Positions 28,539-36,546 of a DNA stretch of 64,000 bases are shown one piece after another. The notes under the pieces are model-generated. The model saw nothing but the letters and a program-made list of their open reading frames with translations. It was not told the DNA's origin and searched no databases. The DNA is taken from the NCBI GenBank assembly GCA_942491465.1, contig CALOBA010000074.1, forward strand, positions 8,978-72,977, in the 5' to 3' direction. The position numbers and the translations under genes were made by a program. Source of the stretch: CALOBA01 sp942491465. Lineage in GTDB: Bacteria; Pseudomonadota; Gammaproteobacteria; Chromatiales; Chromatiaceae. Numbering within the stretch: the stretch's first letter is position 1; every line of letters starts with the position of its first letter.

Positions 28539-28700
28539 GGGGAAAGCTGGATTGGGTGGGATCGACTCGGCTGCTGCAGCCGGGACTAATGGCGCGGGAA
28601 AGACGCGCGTTCAGGTGCGCTGGTCGCTGCCGCAATCGTTCTCGTCGTGGCACGCTTGTGGTCATCGTGTTCGTCATCGCCGTTGCCCGCCCGAGTGCGA

Positions 28701-29810
28701 TCAACCCGCGCGCGCCGACGTGACGATACAGCCGCCGAGACAGGTCGCGCCGCTGTAGAAGACCGCGGACTGTCCCGGCGTCACCGCCCGCTGCGGCTCG
28801 GCAAAGCGGATGCGGCAGTGGTTGTCATCATACTGGACGATGGTGCAGCGTTGCAGCGGCTGTCGGTGGCGCAGCCGACATCGGCAGTCGAACGGGGCCG
28901 GCCCCGGGGGCGCGCCGCTGATCCAGTGCAGCTGCTCGCCGTTGCAGCCGGGGCTGAACAACAGCGGATGATCGGCGCCCTGGACGACGATCAATGCGTT
29001 GCGGTCCAGATCCTTGCCGGCGACGAACCAGGGCGCCTCGGCCCCGCCGACAACGCCGCCGATACCCAGACCGGAGCGCTGGCCGATGGTGTGATAGGCC
29101 AGGCCGCGATGCTCGCCAAGCACCCTCCCCTCCCCGGTTTCGATCGGCCCGGTCTCGGTCGGCAGCCAGCGCTGCAGGAACTCCGCAAAGCGCCGCTCGC
29201 CGATGAAGCAGACGCCGGTGCTGTCCTTCTTCTCGGCGTTGGCGAGCCCCAGCCGCCGCGCCAGGGCGCGCACCTCGGGCTTGGGGAGGTCCGCCAGCGG
29301 GAAGCGGGCATGGGCGAGCTGCTGCTGGTCGAGCAGGTAGAGGAAGTAGGTCTGGTCCTTGTTCGCATCCGCCGCCAGGCGCAGCTCGTGGCGGTCGCCC
29401 ACCGGCGCCACGCGGGCGTAGTGGCCGGTGCTGATCCAGCGTGCGCCAAGGCCCAGGGCATGGTCGAGGAAGGCGCGGAACTTGATCTCGCGGTTGCAGA
29501 GCACGTCGGGATTCGGGGTGCGCGCGGCCCGGTACTCGGCCAGGAACTGCTCGAACACCCGATCCCAGTACTCGCTGGCGAAGTTGACCTTGTGCAGCCG
29601 AATGCCGAGCCGATCGGCCACCTGCTCGGCATCGGCCAGATCCTCCGCCGCCGCGCAATAGCCCGGCTCGTCGTCCTCCTCCCAGTTCTTCATGAACAGC
29701 CCCTCCACCGACCAGCCCTCCTCCAGCAGCCGATGGGCGGCCACCGCGGAGTCGACGCCGCCGGAGAGGCCGACGATGACGCGATGGGGATCAGGGGTTG
29801 GCTCGGGCAT
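28701..29810 (-). CDS. mnmA: tRNA-specific 2-thiouridylase MnmA
   Basis: 369 residues. PP-loop motif VIVGLSGGVDSAVAAH at the N-terminus, FMKNWEEDDE, and the catalytic cysteines in PNPDVLCNREIKF and STGVCFIGERRF. The enzyme thiolates U34 of tRNA Glu, Gln and Lys using persulfide sulfur from the IscS/Tus relay. A 162-bp gap separates it from hflD downstream. The C-terminal beta-barrel domain is complete (TPGQSAVFYSGATCLGGCIV). Confidence 0.95.
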   Translation of the reverse strand: MPEPTPDPHRVIVGLSGGVDSAVAAHRLLEEGWSVEGLFMKNWEEDDEPGYCAAAEDLADAEQVADRLGIRLHKVNFASEYWDRVFEQFLAEYRAARTPNPDVLCNREIKFRAFLDHALGLGARWISTGHYARVAPVGDRHELRLAADANKDQTYFLYLLDQQQLAHARFPLADLPKPEVRALARRLGLANAEKKDSTGVCFIGERRFAEFLQRWLPTETGPIETGEGRVLGEHRGLAYHTIGQRSGLGIGGVVGGAEAPWFVAGKDLDRNALIVVQGADHPLLFSPGCNGEQLHWISGAPPGPAPFDCRCRLRHRQPLQRCTIVQYDDNHCRIRFAEPQRAVTPGQSAVFYSGATCLGGCIVTSARAG

Positions 29811-29898
29811 GGGGGGCGGGGGCTCGTGCTGCTGCGATCGGACAGGGTCGCCAAGCGACTGGCCTAAGCCGGCGCGCCCGGGCGCGGCCGGCTGCGGG

Positions 29899-31404
29899 TC
29901 AGGTTCCGCAGAAGGTGCGCTCGACGACCTCGTCCGGCTGCGGCGGTTGGCGATATTCCGCTAGCTCCGGATGGTCCTCGTAGGGGCTGGAGACGACGCT
30001 GAGCAGGCGATCGAGGGGCGCGAGGTCGCCGTCGTCGGTGGCGGCGTCGATGGCCTGCTGGACGCGGTGGTTGCGGGGGATGTAGGCCGGGTTGACGCCA
30101 CGCATGGCGGCCTGGCGCTCGGCGTCGGTGCGCGGGTCGTCGGTCAGGCGCGCGCGCCACTGCTGCGCCCAGTGATCGAAGGCGGCGGGGTCGTCGAACA
30201 GGGCGCGGGCGGCGGCGTCGGCACCGCTGTCGGTGGCGGAGAGGCCGCTCAAGGCGCGAAAGGTGTTGGTGAAGTCGGCGCCGTTGCGCGCCATGCGGCC
30301 GAGCAGATCCATGGCCAGGTCGTCGTCGCCGTCGCGGGCCTCAAGCAGGCCGAGCTTGGCGCGCAGGCCGTCGGCGTAGGCGCGCTCGAAGGTGGCGATG
30401 TAGCCGTCGAGGGCCGCCTGGGCCTCCTCCTTGGCGGCGTCGGCGTCGTCGTCGAGCAGCGGCAGCAGGCCGTTGGCAAGCTGGAGCAGGTTCCAGTGGC
30501 CGATGCGCGGCTGCTGATCATAGGCGTAGCGGCCGAAGCGGTCGATGCTGCTGTAGACCTGGCGCGGGTTGAAGGCGTCCATGAAGGCGCAGGGGCCGTA
30601 GTCGATGGTCTCGCCGGAGATGGTCATGTTGTCGGTGTTCATGACGCCATGGACGAAGCCGACCAGCAGCCAGCGCGCGATCAGCTCGGCCTGGCGGGTG
30701 GCCACGGCGTCGAGGAAGCAGCGGTAGGGATGGTCCCCTTGCAGGCAGTCCGGATCGTGGCGGCGGATGACGTAGTCGGCCAGCGTGCGCACCGCATCCC
30801 ACTCGCCGCGGCGGGCGAAGTACTCGAAGGTGCCGATGCGCACATGGCTGGAGGCGACCCGCACCAGCACGGCGCCGGGCTCGATGCGCTCGCGGTAGAC
30901 GGGCTCGCCGCTGGCGACCATGGCCAGGGCGCGGGTGGTCGGGATGCCGAGCCCGTGCATGGCCTCGCCGAGGACGTACTCGCGCAGCACCGGGCCGAGC
31001 ACGGCGCGACCGTCGCCCATACGCGAGAACGGGGTCTGGCCGGCACCCTTCAGATGGATGTCGCGGCGCACACCATTGCCATCGATCAGCTCGCCGAGCA
31101 GGATCGCCCGGCCATCGCCGAGGCTGGGGGCGAAGTGGCCGTATTGATGACCGGCGTAGGCCATGGCCAAGGGCTCGGCGCCCTCCGGGACGCGGTTGCC
31201 GGCCAAGGTCTCGACGCCCTCGGGCCGGGCCAGGGCCTCCGGGTCGAGCCCTAGGTGCTCGGCCAGCGGCAGGTTCAGGCGCAGCAGTCGGGGCTCGGCC
31301 ACCGGGGTCGGCGCAAGCTTGGCGTAGAACTGCTCAGGGAGCTGTGCGTAGCTGTTGTCCAGCGCCGCCCAAGGCGTCGCTGTCCGGGTCTGGCTGTCGA
31401 TCAT
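29899..31404 (-). CDS. selO: Protein adenylyltransferase SelO (YdiU)
   Basis: 501 residues of the SelO pseudokinase family. Motifs: AYAGHQYGHFAPSLGDGRAI, DIHLKGAGQTPFSRMGDGRA, GIPTTRALAMVASGEPVYRE, and the MNTDNMTISGETIDYGPCAF active-site segment. The usual C-terminal redox position is cysteine (TFCGT), the common substitute for selenocysteine. SelO transfers AMP to Ser, Thr or Tyr of proteins involved in redox balance. It appears to stand alone, 88 bp upstream of mnmA on the same strand. Confidence 0.95.
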   Translation of the reverse strand: MIDSQTRTATPWAALDNSYAQLPEQFYAKLAPTPVAEPRLLRLNLPLAEHLGLDPEALARPEGVETLAGNRVPEGAEPLAMAYAGHQYGHFAPSLGDGRAILLGELIDGNGVRRDIHLKGAGQTPFSRMGDGRAVLGPVLREYVLGEAMHGLGIPTTRALAMVASGEPVYRERIEPGAVLVRVASSHVRIGTFEYFARRGEWDAVRTLADYVIRRHDPDCLQGDHPYRCFLDAVATRQAELIARWLLVGFVHGVMNTDNMTISGETIDYGPCAFMDAFNPRQVYSSIDRFGRYAYDQQPRIGHWNLLQLANGLLPLLDDDADAAKEEAQAALDGYIATFERAYADGLRAKLGLLEARDGDDDLAMDLLGRMARNGADFTNTFRALSGLSATDSGADAAARALFDDPAAFDHWAQQWRARLTDDPRTDAERQAAMRGVNPAYIPRNHRVQQAIDAATDDGDLAPLDRLLSVVSSPYEDHPELAEYRQPPQPDEVVERTFCGT

Positions 31405-31615
31405 GGTGCCCGCCTCGGCGTCGGCCCGGAGGGCGTTCTGCCGTGTTGTCGTTGCGTGGGATCTGAGGTTGCGGGGGGTGGGAAGTCACCCGCGTCTATT
31501 GCGTTGTGCGATCGACCTGCATGGATCTCAACCTGGCATGGGGGCGGACAACGGTGGGCGGCCAGGGCCGCCTCCACCGTTGTCGCAGCGGGGTCAGGCG
31601 CTGGGCGCGACCGCG

Positions 31616-32314
31616 CTATTCAGCCGCCGGCGCGGCCGGGCGAGGTGCGCCGTGGAAGCCCGGCGGATACCAGCCGGGATGCATCGGGAACGGGCGCGGC
31701 ATGGCGCGGGCACCCTCGGCGGCCTCGCCGTACATCTCCTGCCAACGCTTGCGCTGGGCTTCCATCGCCTGACGACGCATCTCGGCATAGTGAGCGGCCA
31801 TGCGCGCGCGCTCGGCGGCCATACGCTGATACGGGTCCATCGGGCGGGCCTGCGTCTGCGCTTCGTCCTCGCTGCTCGCTGCGGTCTCGGCCGGAGCGGG
31901 GGCGGCAGGCTTGGCGGCGGGGGCCGGGGCGGCGGCGGGCTTCGGTGCCGGGGCAGGCTTGGCGGCAACCGGGGGCGCAACCGGGGCGGGGGCCATCACC
32001 GGCGGCACCGGGGTCGGGGCCGGAGCCACGGCGGCGGGACGAGTGGGCATGGTGGGCATGGCGGGCTGGGCGGGCTCGTCCATAACGGCCTTGGCAAAGG
32101 CCGTGGCCTCTGCTTGAGTCATGTCGCTGGCCGGGGCCTCGGCGGGCTTGGAGGCCGGTGCCGCAGCGGTAGCGGCCGGCGCCTCGGCGACCTTGTCGGT
32201 GCGGTTGTTGACCGCGGTGAGATACATGTAGGCAAAGGCCAGGACGGCACCCCAGAGCAGGATCTTGGGCAGCATGCCGAGCTTGGATTTGGGCTTGGTT
32301 TCTTCTTCAGACAT
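31616..32314 (-). CDS. Proline/alanine-rich single-pass membrane protein, unknown
   Basis: 232 residues from ATG 32314 with a GAGGTG ribosome site. A short charged N-terminus (EEETKPKSK) is followed by one membrane helix (MLPKILLWGAVLAFAYMYL). A long periplasmic region rich in Ala and Pro follows, with repeated PAP/KPA segments, then a charged helix (ERARMAAHYAEMRRQAMEAQ) and a Pro/Gly/His-rich tail. It looks like an extended spacer protein anchored in the inner membrane. No known domain is recognised. It lies between selO and the purine salvage gene but is not obviously linked to either. Confidence 0.6.
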   Translation of the reverse strand: MSEEETKPKSKLGMLPKILLWGAVLAFAYMYLTAVNNRTDKVAEAPAATAAAPASKPAEAPASDMTQAEATAFAKAVMDEPAQPAMPTMPTRPAAVAPAPTPVPPVMAPAPVAPPVAAKPAPAPKPAAAPAPAAKPAAPAPAETAASSEDEAQTQARPMDPYQRMAAERARMAAHYAEMRRQAMEAQRKRWQEMYGEAAEGARAMPRPFPMHPGWYPPGFHGAPRPAAPAAE

Positions 32315-32379
32315 CGATGACACCTCGAATGACAGTGGTTGGTGGAGTGTGGTGGAGAGTCTGGCGGGAGAACAACGGA

Positions 32380-33141
32380 TCAGGCCAGGGCCGCTCCGCC
32401 ATGGGCGGCGGCGAAGGCGCCGAGCAGGCGTTCTACGTCGGTTCGGCACAGGGCCAGGTTGGCCTCGATCTCGTCCATGCCGATCGGCCCCCTGCCCTTT
32501 CCGGCGGCCCAGTTGACGACGAAGGCCAGGGACGCGTAGCAGAGCCCGAGTTCGCGGGCCAGGCCGGCCTCGGGCATGGCCGTCATGCCGACCAGATCGC
32601 AGCCGTCGCGCCCCATTCGGCGGATCTCGGCCGCGGTCTCGAGTCGCGGCCCCTGGGTGACGCCACAGGTCCCGCCGGCTTGGATCGACAGGCCCGCGGC
32701 GCGCCCGGCATCGAGCAGCGCACCCCGCAGGCTGTCGCAGAACGGCTCGGTCATGTCCACGTGGTCGACTGTGCCGTCCTCGCCGCCGACGAAGAAGGTC
32801 TGCTCACGACCCCAGGTGTAGTCGATGATCTGGTCCGGGACCGACAAGGTCAATGGCCCATGCTCCGGGCCGATTCCGCCGACGGCGGCGGTGGCGATGA
32901 TGCGGTCGACGCCGGCATCGGCCAGCGCCCGCAGGTTTGCGCGGTAGTTGATCAGGTGGGGCGGGATGCCGTGGTCGGGACCGTGGCGGGGCAGGAACAC
33001 GAGCGCCATGCCGTGCAGCCGCCCCTTGGTCAATGCGGCTGAGGTCTGGCCGTAAGGCGTGGCCGCCAACTCTCGGGACTCGACCTCGAATCCCGGCAGT
33101 GTTTGAAACCCTGAACCCCCGATAATCGCCAGCAGACCCAC
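32380..33141 (-). CDS. S-methyl-5'-thioinosine/thioadenosine phosphorylase (MTIP/MTAP family)
   Basis: 253 residues. Motifs of the PNP/MTAP family type 2: IIGGSGFQTLPG at the N-terminus, LPRHGPDHGIPPHLINYRAN, TAAVGGIG, the TCGVTQGPRLETAAEIRRM active site and DLVGMTAMPEAGLARELGL. Gammaproteobacterial members prefer methylthioinosine, which yields hypoxanthine. That fits with the hypoxanthine-guanine phosphoribosyltransferase gene encoded nearby on the same strand, with a hemerythrin gene between. Substrate preference is inference from the family and neighbour. Confidence 0.85.
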   Translation of the reverse strand: MGLLAIIGGSGFQTLPGFEVESRELAATPYGQTSAALTKGRLHGMALVFLPRHGPDHGIPPHLINYRANLRALADAGVDRIIATAAVGGIGPEHGPLTLSVPDQIIDYTWGREQTFFVGGEDGTVDHVDMTEPFCDSLRGALLDAGRAAGLSIQAGGTCGVTQGPRLETAAEIRRMGRDGCDLVGMTAMPEAGLARELGLCYASLAFVVNWAAGKGRGPIGMDEIEANLALCRTDVERLLGAFAAAHGGAALA

Positions 33142-33210
33142 GCCTCGCCCCCGTTGTTGAAATCAGGCGCGGATTCTACTGGACTGGAGGGCGTTGCGCG
33201 GCCCTGATTG

Positions 33211-33231
33211 GAAAAAAAAGGCCGCTGGCCG
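33211..33231 (-). terminator. Rho-independent terminator candidate after the hemerythrin gene
   Basis: On the minus strand GGCCAGCGGCC is followed by eight T residues, 30 bases past the hemerythrin stop. The stem is short (4 bp) but GC-rich. Confidence 0.5.
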
Positions 33232-33260
33232 GGTACGAAAGTTGACAGAAATCGCCTACG

Positions 33261-33725
33261 CTAGGCCCGGGCGTCGGTGTGGGAGAAGAGGCCGATCTCC
33301 TCGAGCTTCGGGAGCAGCACCTGCTCCTCGCGCTTGATGCGGTAGTCGAGCATGTCGAACAGCTCGTGGCACTCCTGCAGGAAATTGTCGGTGAAGTTGA
33401 AGTCGCAGTCCTTCAGCCACTTTTTGTGGAACTCATCGAAGGTGCGGCGCAGGGGCTTCTCGCCGCTGATGAAGCCCCAGGCGATGGACTTGATGCGCGG
33501 GTCTTCATGCACGAGCAGGTTCGGGTAGAGCTGTCGGTCCTCCTCGGAGAGGTGTGCCTTGACCTTGACGGACAGCTCGCACATGAGTTGGTAGGCGGTT
33601 CTCGCGTTCGGGCGAATCTTCAACTGATCAACGGTCATGATCGAGCGCAGGTCGTCGATCATCTGGCGCAGCTCGGCGTGACTGCTGCGGTAACCGTCGA
33701 GTGTCTGGGTGGCTGGGGTTTGCAT
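33261..33725 (-). CDS. Hemerythrin-domain (HHE) protein
   Basis: 154 residues forming a single four-helix hemerythrin-like bundle. Iron-ligand candidates in order: His in YRSSHAELR, His and Glu in VKAHLSEEDRQLYP, His in FDEFHKKW, and His/Glu in the last helices (ECHELFDML, KREEQVLLP). Proteins of this kind bind a di-iron centre and sense or store oxygen or NO. It is monocistronic, flanked by an AT-rich stretch upstream and a terminator downstream. It probably helps a microaerobic or phototrophic organism deal with oxygen; that is inference. Confidence 0.8.
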   Translation of the reverse strand: MQTPATQTLDGYRSSHAELRQMIDDLRSIMTVDQLKIRPNARTAYQLMCELSVKVKAHLSEEDRQLYPNLLVHEDPRIKSIAWGFISGEKPLRRTFDEFHKKWLKDCDFNFTDNFLQECHELFDMLDYRIKREEQVLLPKLEEIGLFSHTDARA

Positions 33726-33879
33726 GGGTCATCCTCCGGATCGGTATCGTGGTCGTTATGGTGGGGCGTTGGGCTCGCCGCCGGCAGGCGACGTTGCGGT
33801 GCAGCTGCGAGGGGGCGCCCCTATGGACCGGGTACCTCAGGTCCGCTCACCACCAGTCAAGCCGAAAACCGTCCGGCTG

Positions 33880-33912
33880 TCAAAAAGTGATTAATTATAT
33901 TAGCTTTTTGTC
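33880..33912. promoter_or_regulatory. AT-rich palindromic stretch between hpt-like and hemerythrin genes
   Basis: CAAAAAG...CTTTTTG arms surround TGATTAATTATATTAG in otherwise GC-rich DNA. It could be a terminator for the phosphoribosyltransferase gene or the promoter region of the hemerythrin gene; the sequence does not decide. Confidence 0.35.
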
Positions 33913-33933
33913 GATAAGCCCCCGGCGGCCGAA

Positions 33934-34497
33934 TCAGTGGCAATCCTCGTCGGCGGCGGCGTAGATGCCGGCGGCGTTGCGGAAGTAGCTCTTGTAGTCC
34001 AGCCCGTAGCCCATGACGTAGCGGTCGGGGATCTCAAGGCCGACGACATCGGGGCGGTAGGTGCAGGCGCGCGGGCGCAGCTTTTCCACCAGCACGGCGC
34101 TCTGCACCTCGGCAGCACCGTCTTCGCGGCAGGCGTCGACGACGGCCTCCATGGTCAAGCCCCCGTCGAAGATGTCGTCCACCACCAGCACATGCTGGCC
34201 GCGGATCGCATCGGTGGGCCGATGCCGCCACTCCAACGCACCGCCCCGGGTGGTGTTGCGATAGCGGGTCGCGTGCACGTACTCCAGGCGCAGCTGGAAG
34301 TCGAGCCTGGGCAGCAGCAGACCGGTGACGACGATGCCGCCGGTCATCACCGCCAGCACCACCGGATCGGTGCCGGCCAGCCGCTCGGTGACCTCCGCGG
34401 CCATGCGATCCAAGGCCGCCTCGACCTCGGTCTGTCCCACCAGCAGCTCGGCCCGCTCGGCCACGCCGTCGTAGTGCTGTGCGCTCACCTTGTTCAT
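33934..34497 (-). CDS. Hypoxanthine-guanine phosphoribosyltransferase
   Basis: 187 residues. The PRPP-binding loop VLVVDDIFDGGLTMEAV and the VLAVMTGGIVVTGLLLPRL segment identify a purine phosphoribosyltransferase. The C-terminal PDVVGLEIPDRYVMGYGLDY is the base-contacting region of HGPRTs. It converts hypoxanthine or guanine plus PRPP to IMP or GMP, and so could use the hypoxanthine released by the methylthioinosine phosphorylase two genes downstream. Confidence 0.85.
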   Translation of the reverse strand: MNKVSAQHYDGVAERAELLVGQTEVEAALDRMAAEVTERLAGTDPVVLAVMTGGIVVTGLLLPRLDFQLRLEYVHATRYRNTTRGGALEWRHRPTDAIRGQHVLVVDDIFDGGLTMEAVVDACREDGAAEVQSAVLVEKLRPRACTYRPDVVGLEIPDRYVMGYGLDYKSYFRNAAGIYAAADEDCH

Positions 34498-34580
34498 GGA
34501 TCGATCTCCTCGGGCTGAGTCAGGTGCTTAGGCGATTTCTGTCAACTTTCATACCATCTGACTTTCACCGCGCAGACCGC

Positions 34581-35843
34581 TCAGCTGCGCTCGATGCGCA
34601 GCTTGAGCACGGCGCGCTCGGTGGCCTCGGTCACGGTGAAGCGCCAGCCGCGCTCGACGACTTGCTCGCCGACGCGCGGGATGTGGCGCAGGCGCGCCTC
34701 GACGAAGCCGCCGGCGGTGTGGAACTCGGTGGCGGGCAGATTGATGCCGAGCAGCGCGTTCAGCTCGGAGATCGGCACCCGCGAGTCGAATACATAGAGG
34801 CCGTCGCCCACCTGCTCGTAGTGGCGCTTGCGCTTGGGGGCGTGGTAGACGTCGAAGTCGTAGCCGACCTCGATCTCGCCGACCACCTCTTCGAGAATGT
34901 CCTCCATCGTAATCATGCCGATGGCCGAGCCGAACTCGTCGACGACAATGGCCATGTGGTCGTCACGCTCGCGAAGCTGCGGCAACAGCGCGTCGATACG
35001 CTGCAGCGGCGAGACATAGAGCGGCGGTCGCACCAGCTCGCCCAGCGGCTTGCCCTTCAGCGCCTCGTCCATCAGGTCCCAGACCGTCAGCGTGACGATA
35101 CCGGTGATGTTGCCGATGTTGCCCTGGTAGATCGGCAGCCGGTTGAAGCCGGACTGGCGCACCAGTTCCATGGCGTCGCGGGTGCTGCGCAGATGATTCA
35201 GGGCCTCGATCTCGGCCAACGGGACCATGGCCTCGCCGACGCTGGTATCGCCGAAGCGCATGGCCCGCTCGATGCGCTTGCGGTCGAACAGGTCCACCTC
35301 GGCACCGCGCTCGGCCATGTCCACCAGCGTACTCATCTGCTGGCGGGTGATGAACAGGCTCGATTCCGAGCGCGGCCCGCGGATCACCCGCGCCGCCGTG
35401 CGCGCCACCAGGGAGAACACCAGCACCACCGGATACAGCAGCCAGCGCCAGACCCGCAGCGGGTAGATGACCACCGGCGCGACCTGGTCGGACTTCTGCT
35501 GATAGGCGCTCTTGGGCACGATCTCGCCGAAGATCAGCAAGATCGGCGTGAACAGCAGCACGGCATAGAGCTCGCCCAGCTCGCCGAAGCCCTGCATCAT
35601 CAGCAGCGTGCCGATGGTGGTCAGTGCCACCACGGCGATGTTGGTGCCCACCAGCGTGGTAGTCAGCAGCACCTCGGGGCGCTGCAGCAGCTTCAGCGCC
35701 AGGCGCGCGCCCTGATGACCCTGGCCGGCGCGGGCGCGCAGCCTGAGCTTGTCGGCGTGCACCAGGGCGATCTCGCTGCCGGAGAAGAAGCCCTCGAGCA
35801 CCAGCAGCAGGAGCATCAGGGGGATGGCGATCAATGGGTCCAT
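34581..35843 (-). CDS. CNNM/CorC family transporter-associated protein with CBS pair (hemolysin family)
   Basis: 420 residues. N-terminal DUF21/CNNM membrane domain (EGFFSGSEIALVHADKL, ILLIFGEIVPKSAYQQ), a CBS pair (VPLAEIEALN, FNRLPIYQG, AIVVDEFGSAIGMITMEDIL) and a C-terminal CorC_HlyC domain (GDGLYVFDSRVPISELN). Members take part in Mg2+/Co2+ homeostasis. A paralogue of different length (36547-38067) follows upstream on the same strand, with a small coiled-coil gene between. Confidence 0.85.
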   Translation of the reverse strand: MDPLIAIPLMLLLLVLEGFFSGSEIALVHADKLRLRARAGQGHQGARLALKLLQRPEVLLTTTLVGTNIAVVALTTIGTLLMMQGFGELGELYAVLLFTPILLIFGEIVPKSAYQQKSDQVAPVVIYPLRVWRWLLYPVVLVFSLVARTAARVIRGPRSESSLFITRQQMSTLVDMAERGAEVDLFDRKRIERAMRFGDTSVGEAMVPLAEIEALNHLRSTRDAMELVRQSGFNRLPIYQGNIGNITGIVTLTVWDLMDEALKGKPLGELVRPPLYVSPLQRIDALLPQLRERDDHMAIVVDEFGSAIGMITMEDILEEVVGEIEVGYDFDVYHAPKRKRHYEQVGDGLYVFDSRVPISELNALLGINLPATEFHTAGGFVEARLRHIPRVGEQVVERGWRFTVTEATERAVLKLRIERS

Positions 35844-35883
35844 GTCGGCGCGGCGCTACGAGAAGTACGACCTTGCGGTCGCG

Positions 35884-36309
35884 TCAAAGGATCTTGACCA
35901 GCGCCACGATGGCGGCGACTTGGCCCAACATCAGCGGTACAAGCCACTTAAGCAGGTCGTTCTTGCTGCGGACGATGTCGCCGCGCACCTGCTCGATCTC
36001 CTTCTGCAGACGCAGCTCGATCTCCTTCATGCCTATCTCGACCACCTTGATCTCCTTCTTCAGGCCTAGCTCGACCTCCTTGATCTCCTTCTTCAGGCCC
36101 AGCTCGATCTCCATGATCTCCTTGCGCACGCCTTCGATCTCCTTTTGCAACCGCAGCTCAGCCTCGCGAACGTCACTACGTCGCGCAATCTCGTCAGGCG
36201 CCGGCCACCGCTCCTCCAGGGTTCCGATCGCATCGGCAATCAACCGCAGGCGGGCACGCTCATCGGTCGTCTCGATCAGTTCCTCGTAGAGCTTCAATGC
36301 CAATCCCAT
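35884..36309 (-). CDS. Small coiled-coil protein with C-terminal membrane anchor
   Basis: 141 residues. After about 55 N-terminal residues (LYEELIETTDERARL) comes a strongly charged coiled coil with internal repeats of a 10-11-residue unit (KKEIKEVELGL, KKEIKVVEIGM). A C-terminal helix follows (LLKWLVPLMLGQVAAIVALV). The layout resembles DUF1640/CCDC90-like proteins, but the match is not certain. It sits between two CNNM genes on the same strand. Confidence 0.6.
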   Translation of the reverse strand: MGLALKLYEELIETTDERARLRLIADAIGTLEERWPAPDEIARRSDVREAELRLQKEIEGVRKEIMEIELGLKKEIKEVELGLKKEIKVVEIGMKEIELRLQKEIEQVRGDIVRSKNDLLKWLVPLMLGQVAAIVALVKIL

Positions 36310-36348
36310 CGTTCAGACCTCTCTGAATAGTGCCGAGCATCGGCTTAG

Positions 36349-36375
36349 CCCCATTATGGGGCCTTCGGCGGCTCC
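36349..36375. terminator. Tandem GC hairpins between coiled-coil gene and second CNNM gene
   Basis: CCCC-attat-GGGG (36349-36361) is followed by GGCGG-ctcc-type palindrome GGCGGCTCCGCCGCC. There is no T run. It may be a terminator or a structured intergenic element. Confidence 0.3.
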
Positions 36376-36508
36376 GCCGCCAGATCGCAACCGGCCAACT
36401 TGCAGACCCCAGGCACGCGCCAATCGACGGCGCCCTGCCCATGCGCAGCATCCGGCGAGTCCATAGATGGCAAGGAGCGCATCTTCAACGCAGGCGCCGA
36501 GATGTCGT

Positions 36509-36531
36509 GATCGCGGCTGGAAGCCGCTCCC
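36509..36531. repeat. REP-like palindrome, third copy of the CGCGGCTGGAAGCCGCTCCC element
   Basis: The same 23 bases as in the direct duplication at 6161-6396. It lies 16 bp downstream of the CNNM/CorC stop codon, a usual place for REP-type elements. Confidence 0.65.
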
Positions 36532-36546
36532 ACAAGGTCGGGGGGC

